Numbered from the stretch's first letter, positions 33,743 to 42,949 are shown. The stretch is DNA of 64,000 nt from Corynebacterium nuruki S6-4 (GCF_007970465.1 NZ_CP042429.1:2728001-2792000), one strand, 5' to 3'. The notes: a model not told the origin generated them from the letters alone. Numbers and translations are program-made.

Positions 33743-34435
33743 TCAGTTCTCCAGGGCCGCGGCGACGAGGCGTCCGACCACCGGACTGTAGGGCAGCTGT
33801 GAGTGCAGCGGCGCCGGGTGGGCGGCGTCCCCGGGGACCGTCACGATGTCCACCGAGCCCCGGTGCGCCGGGGTGCCGGTCAGCGGATCATCGGCGGCCA
33901 CCGCGCGCAGCCGGTCAGCCGGGATGACCCGGTCGGCCGGTGAGATGAGCTGGGTGACCGGAACCGTCGACCGTCGGGCGTAGATCAGCAGGTCCGCGAG
34001 ATCCCGGGAGCCGACGAGATTCGTCGCCCACGCCGGCACCGGCCACAGCGGCAGCCGCCGCGGCCGGTCGGAGCCCCGGAAGTTCCCCGCGATACCCACG
34101 ACCCGGCCGACCTTCCCGACCAGCTCCGGGGTTCCGGACGCGGCGAGGGCGATGAGTCCGCCCTGGGAGTGGCCGACGAGGTCGACGGCACCGGCGTCCT
34201 GCACGATGCCGCCGAGCAGCAGCCGGACCTCGTCGAAGTTCGACCGCAGCCGTCGGGTGCCGTGGCGGCCGTAGGAGACCGAGAGGACGGGGCGTCCGGC
34301 GGCGCGGAGGGCGGGGACGACCCCGGCGAAGTTGCCGCGGGACCCGGCGGCGCCGTGGATGAGCACCACCGGTCGGGGTCCGGTGCGGGGGTAGGGGCGG
34401 CGGTGCGGGGATTCGGGCCAGTCGATGCTCTTCAC
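33743..34435 (-). CDS. Alpha/beta hydrolase (lipase/esterase-like)
   Basis: A 230-residue hydrolase. The oxyanion strand VVLIHGAAGSRGNF, nucleophile elbow GHSQGG, acid in ISPADRVIP and His in GDAAHPAPLHSQL form the usual catalytic set. There is no clear signal peptide from the chosen GTG at 34435; a longer frame to 34534 exists but is Arg/Gly-rich and unconvincing. It shares the GHSQGG fold and the VLIHG strand with the larger lipase at 40221-41201, so the two are likely distant paralogs. Confidence 0.78.
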   Translation of the reverse strand: MKSIDWPESPHRRPYPRTGPRPVVLIHGAAGSRGNFAGVVPALRAAGRPVLSVSYGRHGTRRLRSNFDEVRLLLGGIVQDAGAVDLVGHSQGGLIALAASGTPELVGKVGRVVGIAGNFRGSDRPRRLPLWPVPAWATNLVGSRDLADLLIYARRSTVPVTQLISPADRVIPADRLRAVAADDPLTGTPAHRGSVDIVTVPGDAAHPAPLHSQLPYSPVVGRLVAAALEN

Positions 34436-34579
34436 CCGGTCAACTCTGCCACCGCGGGGGTATGCGCCGGACCCGGCCCCGCCGCTGCCGGCGCTGCGAC
34501 CAGGGTGCCGTGCTGTTAATGTGGCCCGTCGCACGTTTCACGATGAAAATCTCATAGTCTCGACCAGAAAGCGGGTGTC

Positions 34580-35938
34580 ATGACCGACTTCACTCCCTGG
34601 ACCCTGTTGACCGATGCCGGCCTGATCGGCCTGCTGCTGGTCATCGGGACCGTCCTGCGCGCCCGGGTGGGCTTCCTCCAGCGCCTCATGATCCCGGCGT
34701 CCTTCATCGCCGGCATCCTCGGCCTCGTCTTCGGCCCCTCGCTGCTCGGCTGGCTGCCGTTCTCCGACCAGCTCGGCACCTACTCCTCGGTGCTCATCGT
34801 CGTCGTCTTCGCCTGCCTGGCGATGAGCGACGACTTCAACATCCTCAAGGTGAAGGGTCCGGTCGTCGGATTCTCCGCCTACTCGGTGCTGATGTACGCC
34901 ATCCAGGTCGCCCTCGGCATGGCCGTCGTCCTGGTGTGCGTCGGGCCGCTGCTGGGTGTCGGTGACGAATTCGGGGTGCTGATCTTCGCCGGCTGGGCCG
35001 GCGGGTTCGGCTCCGCCGCCGCCGTCGGCCAGGTGTTCAGCGACGCCGGCCAGCCCGAGATGCAGTCCCTGGCCTTCATGTCCGCCACCGTCGGTCTGCT
35101 CGCCGGCATCGTCGGCGGACTCGCCCAGGCGAAGTTCGGCGCCGCCCGCGGCCACGCGAAGGAATTCTCCGGCATGCACCGGATCCCGAAGTCCATGCGC
35201 ACCGGTGTGCTCGATCACGACGACGAGCCGGAGGCCGTGGGCCACCACAAGTTCTCCGGGGCGAGCATCGAGTCGCTCGGTTTCCAGGTCTCGGTGATCG
35301 TCGCGGTCTCCGCCGCCGGCTACGGCGTCAGTGAGCTGCTGGGCGGCTGGTTCCCCGACATCGCCTTCCCCGTGTTCTCCATCGCCTTCGTCGTCGGCCT
35401 GGTCGCCCGCGGCCTGTTCCGCGCCACCCGCACGACCCGCTACATCGACCGTCGGTCACTGAACTCGATCTCCGGGACGGCGACGGACATCCTCATCGTC
35501 TGCGGTATCGCCTCGATCAAACTGGACATGGTCTCGGAGAACTGGGTGGCGATGGTGGTCCTGTTCATCATCGCCCTCGTCATCTGCCTGTTCCTCGGGC
35601 TGATCGTCGCGCCGCGTACCCTGCAGGACGGCTGGTTCGAGAAGCAGATCTTCACCTGGGGCTGGGCGACCGGCGGCGTGAACACCGCCATCGCCCTGCT
35701 GCGCGTCATCGACCCGAAACTTCGGTCCGGCACGATGGAGGACTTCGCGCTGGCCTATATCCCGGTGGTACCGGTGGAGGTCACTGCGGTGACGTTCGTG
35801 CCGAGCATGGTCCTCGCCGGGGCGGCGTGGGCGGTGGTCGGCATCTGGGGTGCGGTCTCGGTGGCGGCAGTCGTCGTACTGCTCGTGGTGGTGCGGGGTG
35901 CACGGTCCGCCGGCAGGACGCCCACCGCGGCGTCCTGA
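34580..35938 (+). CDS. Sodium:glutamate symporter family (GltS-like)
   Basis: A 452-residue secondary transporter of the ESS family. The motif FAGWAGGFGSAAAVGQVF is the family's Gly-rich signature, repeated in mirrored form by TWGWATGGVNTAIALLRV near the C-terminus, the inverted-repeat fold of GltS. A cytoplasmic loop (about 195-225) is His/Asp-rich. Glutamate is the canonical substrate, but family members with shifted specificity exist. The 3' end is six bases from the convergent ABC permease gene. Confidence 0.82.
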   Translation: MTDFTPWTLLTDAGLIGLLLVIGTVLRARVGFLQRLMIPASFIAGILGLVFGPSLLGWLPFSDQLGTYSSVLIVVVFACLAMSDDFNILKVKGPVVGFSAYSVLMYAIQVALGMAVVLVCVGPLLGVGDEFGVLIFAGWAGGFGSAAAVGQVFSDAGQPEMQSLAFMSATVGLLAGIVGGLAQAKFGAARGHAKEFSGMHRIPKSMRTGVLDHDDEPEAVGHHKFSGASIESLGFQVSVIVAVSAAGYGVSELLGGWFPDIAFPVFSIAFVVGLVARGLFRATRTTRYIDRRSLNSISGTATDILIVCGIASIKLDMVSENWVAMVVLFIIALVICLFLGLIVAPRTLQDGWFEKQIFTWGWATGGVNTAIALLRVIDPKLRSGTMEDFALAYIPVVPVEVTAVTFVPSMVLAGAAWAVVGIWGAVSVAAVVVLLVVVRGARSAGRTPTAAS

Positions 35939-35944
35939 CGCCAC

Positions 35945-38500
35945 TCAGTCGCGGCGCCGGACGGGTGTCCGGTCGTGCCCGGTGACCAGGCCGACGGCGC
36001 CGCCGACGAGCCCGGCGAGCAGCGGCCCCACCAGCACGGTGAGCCCCAGCGCCGCCCACTGGTAGCCGGTGAGGTCGCCGAGTGCGCCGTCGAGTGCCGT
36101 GGGCAGGATGCCGACGACCACACCGGCGAGGGTCCCGGTCGCCGCGACCGCCACCGCCTGGGTGGCGGTGAACCGTCGGAGCAGCCCCGGTGCCGCGCCC
36201 ATGGCGGTCACGGTGGCGAGGTCCCGCCGCGATTCGCCGGCGGCGAGGAGCACGACCAGCAGCACGGTGCCGAGGGTGAGCGCCCAGGTGAACACCACGG
36301 GCACGGCGAAGAGCAGGGCCTCCGCGCCGTCGACCGAGGGGGTCGAGACACTGATGAAGGAGGGGGTGGACGCCCGCAGGCTGATCTCCGCCGCCTTCAG
36401 GACGCCGAGCGGCCGGTCCCGGACGAAACCGCTGCCCTCGAAGACCGTCTGCAGCCCGGCCTGCTCCGCCATCTCCGGGGACACGGCGATCCCGCCGTGA
36501 CCGCCGAGCGCGGGCAGGACGACCGCGGGCAGGTAGAGGCTGTCGGTCCGGGCGGGGATGCCCCCGGACCGGGAGGCGGCGGAACGGAAACCGTCGTCGT
36601 CGGGGGTCGGCACCGCGCCGTGCAGGACATCCCCGTCGCCGGGCCGGATGTCGAGGCGCACCTTCCCGTCGTGGACGAGGGCGGGGTCGCCGACGACCGC
36701 GGTGCCGGCGGCGAGCAGGTCCCGGGCCCGCCGGACATCGGCGGTGGTCACGCCGTCGTAGAGGTCGAGGGCGTCCCCGTCGGTGACGAGGAGCGGACCC
36801 CAGCCGACCTCCTCCCACCGTGGCGAGGAGGTGGACTTCCCGGTGGCGGACGCCGCGGCGGGCAGTCGTCCGGAGATGTTCCGGTCACCCGGGACGGTGC
36901 CCGCGTACAGGTCCACCCGGTGGTCGGCGCCGATGTACCCCGCGGCGCGGTCGAGGTCGTCGGTGTAGGCGTCACTGTCGCCGACCGCCGAGCCGCCGAG
37001 GTTCGCGGACGCGGTGACGACCGTGTCCTTCAGCGCGGTCTCCCGGGCGGTGAACTCCCCGGAGGGGTAACCGAGCAGCAACGTGGCCAGCAGCGTCACT
37101 CCGGACACGGCGGCGACGGCGGGGACGCAGCGGTGGTGGTTGCGGGTGTTGTCGCGGACCGCCAGGCGGGCGGCGGCGGGCAGCCGGGACCCCGCCAGAC
37201 CGGTCAACCGCACGACGAGGCCCGCGGAGCAGATGACCCCGAGGACCATCAGGGCGATGCCGAAGGCGCGCCCCGTGTCATCGTGGGACGGCGGGGACAG
37301 CCACACGCCGAGGACGATCAACGGCAGACCGAGGAACGTGCGGATCCGCCACGGCGGAATGACCGTCGCCGACCCGTCGGCGAGGGCCTTCACCGGATCC
37401 TCCCGGCCCGCGCGGATCGCGGGGACCAGCGCGGCGGTCACCCCGCACAGCACGGCGACAGGCACGACGAGAGCCGCGACATCCCAGGCCCAGGCGTAAC
37501 CGCCGGTCGAGAACACCCTGATCCCCAGTGCCCCGACCGCCACGGAGAGGACGAGGCCGACGGCGGACCCGAGGACGCCGACGAGCAGTCCCTCGGCGAG
37601 CATGACACGGCGCAGCTGCGACGGCGTCCCGCCGTTGGTGGCCAGCAGGGCGAGTTCGTGGCGGAGCCGGCGGGCGGAGACCGCGAACACCGGGGCGATG
37701 ACCGCGGAGATGAGGGCGAGCGCGGCGACGGCCAGGGCGGCCAGGAGGAGCAGACCGCCGAGCGCGTCACCGTAGTAGTTGGCTCCCTCGGTCAGCGCGG
37801 TGAGGTCGAAATCCTCCCAGGGGACGAGGTGCTTCTCGGCCCGGTTGAGGCTCCCGGAGAAATAGACGTCGCCGCCGGTCTCCACATCCGCGTCGTCGAC
37901 CGCGGACTGCAGCCCCTCATCATCGGGCAGGTACCAGGACAGGTCCACCGGGCCGTCCGGGCGCAGGTCGGCGGCATTGGCCGTCACCCCGACGTCGGAG
38001 CCGCCGTGGATGACGTCACTGACGGTCAGGTCGGTGCCGTCGGACGTGGTGACCGTGTCCCCGGGGGAGACGTCCAGCACGTAGGCGGCCTGCTCGTCGA
38101 GCACCGTGGTGCCGGGGGCGACCGACGGATACGCGTGACCGTCAGGACCGGTGGGGGTGTGCAGGGCCCGCATGCTCGTGGTGGAACTGCGGTCACCGGC
38201 GGTGACGGTGGTGCGGCCGCGTTCGGCGAGCACCATGCTGTCGGCGCCGCGGCCGAACTCGTCGTGGAGCCGGGCGGACTGGGCGGTGGCGTCCGGCAGC
38301 CGGGCGCTGTCGTTGAAGACGATGGAGGAGCGGCCGTTGACCGGGTCGGCGAGGACGGCGCGCTGGTCGGCCTCCTTCACCGAGCAGAACCCGACGATGA
38401 GCGCGACCGGCAGGGCGAACAGCAGCAGGGCGACCAGGGTCCGGGCCCGGTGCCGGGACAGGTCGCGCCGGGCGAGGCGCAGCAGGGGTGCGGAACGCAT
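35945..38500 (-). CDS. ABC transporter permease, FtsX/MacB-like
   Basis: An 851-residue permease. The first helix (TLVALLLFALPVALIV) is followed by a large extracytoplasmic domain, then helices around residues 245-400, a second large outside domain and C-terminal helices (about 720-840) with GLTVLVGPLLAGLVGGAVGLV. This two-FtsX-domain layout is typical of actinobacterial MacB/LolCE-like exporters for peptides or lipids. The ATG at 38500 lies one base from the stop of the ATPase gene. It forms a PadR-ATPase-permease operon, often a defence against envelope-active compounds. Confidence 0.88.
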   Translation of the reverse strand: MRSAPLLRLARRDLSRHRARTLVALLLFALPVALIVGFCSVKEADQRAVLADPVNGRSSIVFNDSARLPDATAQSARLHDEFGRGADSMVLAERGRTTVTAGDRSSTTSMRALHTPTGPDGHAYPSVAPGTTVLDEQAAYVLDVSPGDTVTTSDGTDLTVSDVIHGGSDVGVTANAADLRPDGPVDLSWYLPDDEGLQSAVDDADVETGGDVYFSGSLNRAEKHLVPWEDFDLTALTEGANYYGDALGGLLLLAALAVAALALISAVIAPVFAVSARRLRHELALLATNGGTPSQLRRVMLAEGLLVGVLGSAVGLVLSVAVGALGIRVFSTGGYAWAWDVAALVVPVAVLCGVTAALVPAIRAGREDPVKALADGSATVIPPWRIRTFLGLPLIVLGVWLSPPSHDDTGRAFGIALMVLGVICSAGLVVRLTGLAGSRLPAAARLAVRDNTRNHHRCVPAVAAVSGVTLLATLLLGYPSGEFTARETALKDTVVTASANLGGSAVGDSDAYTDDLDRAAGYIGADHRVDLYAGTVPGDRNISGRLPAAASATGKSTSSPRWEEVGWGPLLVTDGDALDLYDGVTTADVRRARDLLAAGTAVVGDPALVHDGKVRLDIRPGDGDVLHGAVPTPDDDGFRSAASRSGGIPARTDSLYLPAVVLPALGGHGGIAVSPEMAEQAGLQTVFEGSGFVRDRPLGVLKAAEISLRASTPSFISVSTPSVDGAEALLFAVPVVFTWALTLGTVLLVVLLAAGESRRDLATVTAMGAAPGLLRRFTATQAVAVAATGTLAGVVVGILPTALDGALGDLTGYQWAALGLTVLVGPLLAGLVGGAVGLVTGHDRTPVRRRD

Positions 38501-38501
38501 G

Positions 38502-39242
38502 TCAGGCACCTCCCAGCACGGCACCGTCACGCAGGTGGACCGTGCGGTCGGCGACGGCGGCGAAGCGGGGTTCGTGGGTGACCAGCAGTCCGGCGGCCCC
38601 GTCGCGGATCCGGGAGCGCAGCAGGTCCAGCACCGATTCGGCGGTCGCCGAGTCGAGGGCGCCGGTGGGTTCGTCGGCGAGGATGAGGTGGCGGTCGCCG
38701 ATGAGTCCGCGGGCGATGGCGATGCGTTGGGCCTGACCGCCGGAGACCTCGGCGGGGAACCGGTCGGCGAGATCCTCCAGTCCGAGTTCGGCGAGGGCGG
38801 CCAGTGCCCGGCGGCGGGCGGTGCGGCGTCCGACGTGGTCGAGTTCGAGCGGCAGGGTGATGTTCTCCGCCACGGTGAGGGTGGGGATGAGGTTGTAGTC
38901 CTGGAAGACATAGCCGACGTGGCGCCGGCGGACCTCCGCACGCCGTGTCGCGGACAGCGCGGACACGTCCACCCCGCCGATCCGGACGGTGCCGGAGGTG
39001 GGGGAGTCCAGCGTGCCGGCGATGTTGAGCAGCGTCGACTTCCCGGACCCGGAGGGGCCCATCACCGCCACCAGTTCGCCGGGCTCGACGATCAGTGAGA
39101 CATCGTCGAGGGCGGTGACCGTGGTCGGCCCGTCGCGGTGGACGCGACTGACGTGGTCGAGCTGCAGCGCCGGTGCGGTGGAGACCGGGGAGTTGCTGAG
39201 CTGCTGCGGGGACAGGGGAGAGGTGGTGTTGGGGCGGGTCAT
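38502..39242 (-). CDS. ABC transporter ATPase, MacB/LolD-like
   Basis: A 246-residue ATPase. Walker A GPSGSGKST, VFQDYNLIPTLTVAENI, signature VSGGQAQR, Walker B LILADEPTGALDS and switch LVTHEP are all present. It is the partner of the downstream FtsX-type permease and lies three bases from the end of the PadR gene, so all three are co-transcribed. Confidence 0.93.
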   Translation of the reverse strand: MTRPNTTSPLSPQQLSNSPVSTAPALQLDHVSRVHRDGPTTVTALDDVSLIVEPGELVAVMGPSGSGKSTLLNIAGTLDSPTSGTVRIGGVDVSALSATRRAEVRRRHVGYVFQDYNLIPTLTVAENITLPLELDHVGRRTARRRALAALAELGLEDLADRFPAEVSGGQAQRIAIARGLIGDRHLILADEPTGALDSATAESVLDLLRSRIRDGAAGLLVTHEPRFAAVADRTVHLRDGAVLGGA

Positions 39243-39245
39243 GGC

Positions 39246-39794
39246 TCAGTCCTCCGGGGTGGTGGGTGCGGGCGGCAGGGTCTCGATGTGGTCGAGCCAG
39301 CGGATCTGTGACTCCAGGTCGAAGATGCGTCGTTCGAGCAGGAGCCGGTCGGCACTGCGGACGGCCGGGGTGGCGGCCTTCTCTGTCGTCAGGGTGCGCA
39401 GTTCGTCGAGGGTGGCGAGGCGTTGCCGGTGGATCAGCAGGGTGAGGTCCTCGGGCAGCTGCCCGGGCGGGGAACTGGCGGCCATGGCGGTCTTGATGAC
39501 GAGGTCGTCGCGGTCGTTGCGGGGTGGCAGGACGGGCGCCTCCCACCAGTCCCGCAGTTCGGCGAGTCCGGCGGCGGTGGGGGCGAAGAGGTCGGTGTGG
39601 CGCCCGGACTGTCCCGCTTCCGTGCCGGTGACCTCGACGAGACCGTCGCGGGTGAGCCGTTGGACGGTCTGGTACACCTGGCCGACGTTGACCGGCCAGG
39701 TGTGGCCGGTGCGTTCTTCGAAGGTGCTGCGCAGATGGCCGACGCTCGCGGGTGCCTCCGCCAGCAGGCTGAGCAGTGCGAATTTGATGGACAT
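39246..39794 (-). CDS. PadR-family transcriptional regulator
   Basis: A 182-residue regulator. The winged helix is at residues 1-80 (KFALLSLLAEAP, TWPVNVGQVYQTVQRLTRDGLVEV) and a C-terminal helical dimerisation region ends in ESQIRWLDHIETL. It is the first gene of the operon with the ABC exporter, and a cluster of three like palindromes lies in front of it, so it probably represses its own operon until an inducer, perhaps the exported compound, binds. Confidence 0.9.
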   Translation of the reverse strand: MSIKFALLSLLAEAPASVGHLRSTFEERTGHTWPVNVGQVYQTVQRLTRDGLVEVTGTEAGQSGRHTDLFAPTAAGLAELRDWWEAPVLPPRNDRDDLVIKTAMAASSPPGQLPEDLTLLIHRQRLATLDELRTLTTEKAATPAVRSADRLLLERRIFDLESQIRWLDHIETLPPAPTTPED

Positions 39795-39811
39795 GTGGCT
39801 CGTCTCTGTTG

Positions 39812-39860
39812 CTTACCCGGTAAGTTGTGCTAGAGATTACCGGGTAAGTTACCGAGTAAG
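39812..39860 (-). promoter_or_regulatory. Three PadR-type operators
   Basis: Three 13-base palindromes of the form NTTACCNNGTAAG lie at 39812-39824, 39836-39848 and 39848-39860, with offsets of 24 and 12 bases, i.e. on the same helix face within small error. On the minus strand a TAATCT box lies between them. The first two are near-perfect TTACCGGGTAA; the third has one change. The layout fits cooperative binding by the PadR repressor encoded immediately downstream. Confidence 0.7.
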
Positions 39861-39949
39861 CAAGTGTGGGAGGAACACAAGGGAACCCTCGATCCCGACC
39901 ACGTGACGGTCCTGCCCTCCTGCCGATGACGGCCGCGGTGCCACGACTT

Positions 39950-40002
39950 TGCGCCGATAAATCCGGCATTCCCTGCCACGGGATGCCGGATTTGTCGGCG
40001 CA
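39950..40002. repeat. 53-base near-perfect hairpin
   Basis: The arms at 39950-39973 and 39980-40002 pair at all but one position plus one bulged base, with loop TGCCAC. It lies downstream of the lipase gene and upstream of the PadR promoter, so it could terminate lipase transcription; it has no T-run. The loop is shorter than in the 67-base elements. Confidence 0.8.
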
Positions 40003-40057
40003 GAGTCCGGAGACGGAGGGTGCCGGTCAATCGGCCGGGCCTTCGGGACATGATGCG

Positions 40058-40157
40058 TCAACATTATGCGTTCTCAACCGAGGCTGCCGACATGAAACCT
40101 GCAGGTGAAAGGGATTTCGGCGTTCCGTAGGACGCGCTACAGCACGCATAATGTTGA
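40058..40157. mobile_element. 100-base element with 14-base terminal inverted repeats (MITE-like)
   Basis: TCAACATTATGCGT (40058-40071) and its exact reverse complement (40144-40157) bound exactly 100 bases. The ends are far more AT-rich than the surroundings. The inside holds no open frame and a central ACCTGCAGGT palindrome. No clear target duplication flanks it. The size and ends suggest a miniature inverted-repeat element or IS remnant; a long-range hairpin is the alternative. Confidence 0.5.
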
Positions 40158-40220
40158 GGGCCGACCGGGAAAGTCCGGCCAAGACCGAGCAGCCCAAGGC
40201 CGGGCAGTGCAGGCCGGGCC

Positions 40221-41201
40221 CTACTCTCGCCCCTGCTCCAGCCCCTCGACCAGCTTCTCGTGCACGATGCGCTGCACGTCGGCGTCCGACGGCATGTCGT
40301 TGTGCAGCACCCGGCCCGCGCCGAGATCCTGCACGTACTCGTTGGTGACGGTCGCGTCCTCACCGGTGTCCGGCCCGAGGAAACCGGACTCCGGCGGCAC
40401 CACCGTCGTGTCCACCTTCGTCACCAGGCACGTGTACCGCACCCCCGGCCGGATCTCCGGGGACGACGCGATGTCGCGCAGCAGCGGGGAGCCGACAACC
40501 TGCTGCATCCCGGCGACACCCATCAAGCGCACCACCGTCTGCTCCGCCACCTTCGCCGCCAGCCCGTTGGCGGTGATGAGGGACGCCAGCTGCGCATTCG
40601 TCGTCGTCCCGTGGTGCGGGGCGGAGAGCGTGACCAGATGGTGCACCCGGTCGGCGAAGTCCAGCTCATTGACCAGGTAACGCGCCAGCAGGCCGCCCTG
40701 CGAATGGCCGACGATGTCCACCTTCGCCGCACCTGTCGCCGCGAGAACCTGGTCGATGTAGGCGGCCACGTCCCGGGCGGACTGCCGGAACTCCGCGGTG
40801 CCGTGGTGACCGTAGTCCGGGGCGAAGACGACGAAACCGTCGTCGCGCAGCAGGGTGACGAGATCCTGCCACACCGTCTTCGAGGAGATGGTGCCGTGGA
40901 TGAGCACCACCGGGTACGGCCGCCAGGCGTCCGGCCGGGCCCACCACAGATCGTCGACATAGCCGGCGAAACTCTGCCGCGCACCGACCGGCACGGCGTC
41001 CTGCCCCGCCGGATGGGGCGCGAGCTTGACCAGCCGGGAGGTGAAACCGAGGGTGTTGCGCAGCCCGTCGGAGAAGGACGCCAGCTGCTCCGACCAGGAG
41101 TGCTGGACCGGGTCGGCGCTCTCGGCCGCCGCGGCGGCGGTGAGGGCGTCGACGAACGTCGAGAGGTCCTCCGGTTCGTTCTCCGGCTTATTCGGCGACA
41201 C
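40221..41201 (-). CDS. Alpha/beta hydrolase, triacylglycerol lipase-like
   Basis: A 326-residue hydrolase. The oxyanion strand VVLIHGTISSKTVW, elbow GHSQGG, LSAPHHGTTT after it, and the later Asp and His region (DAD and HNDMPSD) resemble class I lipases/EstA. No convincing signal peptide is seen; the N-terminus is acidic. The GTG start at 41201 lies six bases after the HIT gene stop, so the two are co-transcribed. It may act on intracellular or membrane lipid; the substrate is unknown. Confidence 0.82.
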   Translation of the reverse strand: MSPNKPENEPEDLSTFVDALTAAAAAESADPVQHSWSEQLASFSDGLRNTLGFTSRLVKLAPHPAGQDAVPVGARQSFAGYVDDLWWARPDAWRPYPVVLIHGTISSKTVWQDLVTLLRDDGFVVFAPDYGHHGTAEFRQSARDVAAYIDQVLAATGAAKVDIVGHSQGGLLARYLVNELDFADRVHHLVTLSAPHHGTTTNAQLASLITANGLAAKVAEQTVVRLMGVAGMQQVVGSPLLRDIASSPEIRPGVRYTCLVTKVDTTVVPPESGFLGPDTGEDATVTNEYVQDLGAGRVLHNDMPSDADVQRIVHEKLVEGLEQGRE

Positions 41202-41207
41202 GGTGGG

Positions 41208-41636
41208 TTACTCGCTCACCCCGGCGACACCCTGCGCCCGCAGTCCGGCACGGATCTTCTCCGCGGCGGCGTCCATCTGGGCCGGGTCCGTGTCATCCAT
41301 CCCCATGATGTTCGACAGGTTGTAGCCCGACATGTCGGCGGCGGGGAAGACGTGGATGTGGGTGTGGGGGACCTCGAATCCGGCGATGAGGTAGCCGGCG
41401 CGCGGGGCGCCGAAACCGTCGACGACGGCCTTGCCGACCTGCTGGGCGACCTCGTTGAGATGCAGCCACAGGTCAGCGGGCACATCGGTCCACCTGTCGA
41501 TCTCCTCGACCGGGACGACGAGGGTGTGCCCGTAGGCGATCGGTTCGATGGTGAGGAACGCGGCGACGGTCTCGTCCCGGTAGACGAAACGGCCCGGCAG
41601 CTCGCCGGCGATGATCTTGCTGAACACGGTAGTCAT
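41208..41636 (-). CDS. HIT-family protein
   Basis: A 142-residue nucleotide hydrolase or transferase. The N-terminal IIAGELPGRFVYRD and the catalytic triad motif HTHIHVFP (residues about 98-105) are diagnostic of the HINT/HIT branch, which hydrolyses AMP-lysine-type phosphoramidates. The ATG at 41636 has TACCAT (41644-41649, minus strand) seven bases upstream, so a leaderless mRNA is likely. It is divergent from purD with mirror-image promoters, and is followed by the lipase gene. Confidence 0.92.
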   Translation of the reverse strand: MTTVFSKIIAGELPGRFVYRDETVAAFLTIEPIAYGHTLVVPVEEIDRWTDVPADLWLHLNEVAQQVGKAVVDGFGAPRAGYLIAGFEVPHTHIHVFPAADMSGYNLSNIMGMDDTDPAQMDAAAEKIRAGLRAQGVAGVSE

Positions 41637-41671
41637 GGCCCCGATGGTAGCCGGTATCATCAGGGGCCATG
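41635..41671. promoter_or_regulatory. Mirror-image leaderless promoters of HIT and purD
   Basis: The 37-base region is close to a palindrome: ATGGCCCC at one end and GGGGCCAT at the other. TACCAT on the minus strand and TATCAT (41655-41660) on the plus strand each end seven or eight bases before their start codons. The only space between the two genes is this region. Confidence 0.6.
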
Positions 41672-42949
41672 CGCACACTCGTCATCGGCAACGGAGCCCG
41701 CGAACACGCCCTGGCCTACTCCCTCTCGCAGGATCCGGAGGTGACGGAGGTGCACGTCGCCCCCGGTAACCCCGGGATGGCGGGGGTCGCCACCCTGCAC
41801 CCCGGCGTCAAGGGGGAGGACGCCGCCGCGGTCCTCACCCTCGCCGGTGAACTCGCCGCGGACCTCGTGGTCATCGGCCCGGAGATCCCGCTGGTCGCCG
41901 GGGTTGCCGATGCACTGCGGGACGCCGGGTTCGCGGTCTTCGGCCCGTCGGCGGACGCCGCCCGGATCGAGGGGTCGAAGGCCTTCGCCAAGGGCGTGAT
42001 GGCGGCCGCCGGCGTCCGCACCGCCCACGCCGAGCAGGTCGGCCCGGGAGCCTCCGACGCCGAGATCGAGGCCGCCGTCGACCGGTTCGGCCCCACGTGG
42101 GTCGTCAAGGACGACGGTCTGGCCGGCGGCAAGGGCGTCGTCGTCACCCCCGACCGGGCCGCCGCGGTCCAGCACGTCCACGACGTGCACGCCGCCGGGA
42201 ACCCGGTGCTGCTGGAGAGCTTCCTCGACGGCCCGGAGGTCTCGCTGTTCTGCCTGGTCGACGGTGAGACGGTTGTCCCGCTGCTGCCCGCCCAGGACCA
42301 CAAGCGGGTGCGTGACAACGACGAGGGCCCGAACACCGGCGGGATGGGCGCGTACACGCCGCTGCCGTGGCTGCCCGCCGACGGGGTGCAGCGCATCGTC
42401 GACGAGGTCTGCGTCCCCGTCGCCCGTCAGATGGTGAAGGACGGCTGCCCGTTCTCCGGCCTGCTGTACGCGGGCCTGGCCTGGGGTGCGGACGGCCCGG
42501 CGGTCGTCGAGTTCAACTGCCGGTTCGGCGACCCGGAGACCCAGGCGGTGCTCGATCTGCTGAAGACCCCGCTGGGCGGCGTCCTCAACGCGGTGGCGAC
42601 CGGCACGCTCGACCAGCTGCCGCCGCTGGAGTGGGAGGACGGTTACGCGGTGACCGTCGTCCTCGCCGCGGAGGGTTACCCGGAGAAGCCGGTGACCGGG
42701 GTGGCGATCTCCGGTGTCGCCGCCGGTGACGAGAGGCGTGGTGTGCGTGCCGCCGGTGTCGCGGAGAAGGACGGTGCACTGGTCTCCTCCGGCGGTCGGG
42801 TGCTCAACGTCATCGGCACGGGGGCGACGCTCGAGGCGGCCCGCGAGGCCGCCTACGCCGAGCTCGCCACCATCGACCTGCCGGGCGGTCACTACCGCAC
42901 GGACATCGGGCTCGCCGCGGTCGAGGGTCGCATCAGTATCCCGGAGTAA
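41669..42949 (+). CDS. purD: Phosphoribosylamine--glycine ligase
   Basis: Third step of purine synthesis: joins glycine to phosphoribosylamine using ATP. The protein has 426 residues. The N-terminal [23 protein letters not shown], the ATP-grasp loop [13 protein letters not shown] and the metal site [12 protein letters not shown] are all present. The ATG at 41669 has TATCAT eight bases upstream. In C. glutamicum purB lies close by; here it is over 6 kb downstream. Confidence 0.96.
   Translation: MRTLVIGNGAREHALAYSLSQDPEVTEVHVAPGNPGMAGVATLHPGVKGEDAAAVLTLAGELAADLVVIGPEIPLVAGVADALRDAGFAVFGPSADAARIEGSKAFAKGVMAAAGVRTAHAEQVGPGASDAEIEAAVDRFGPTWVVKDDGLAGGKGVVVTPDRAAAVQHVHDVHAAGNPVLLESFLDGPEVSLFCLVDGETVVPLLPAQDHKRVRDNDEGPNTGGMGAYTPLPWLPADGVQRIVDEVCVPVARQMVKDGCPFSGLLYAGLAWGADGPAVVEFNCRFGDPETQAVLDLLKTPLGGVLNAVATGTLDQLPPLEWEDGYAVTVVLAAEGYPEKPVTGVAISGVAAGDERRGVRAAGVAEKDGALVSSGGRVLNVIGTGATLEAAREAAYAELATIDLPGGHYRTDIGLAAVEGRISIPE

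Larger units (their letters stand above)
39795..40220. other. Gap between padR and lipase genes
   Basis: This 426-base gap holds three operators for the PadR operon, a 53-base hairpin, and a 100-base element bounded by 14-base inverted repeats, all listed separately. I see no gene in the remainder. The adenine-thymine content rises locally around the inverted repeats. Confidence 0.6.

Noticed and set aside
38501..38941. N-terminal extension of the FtsX-like permease frame
   Set aside because: It lies entirely within the ATPase gene in another frame, and the real N-terminus with a membrane helix begins at 38500.
40058..40157. Intact insertion sequence
   Set aside because: There is no transposase frame within or beside it; only the terminal repeats support mobility.
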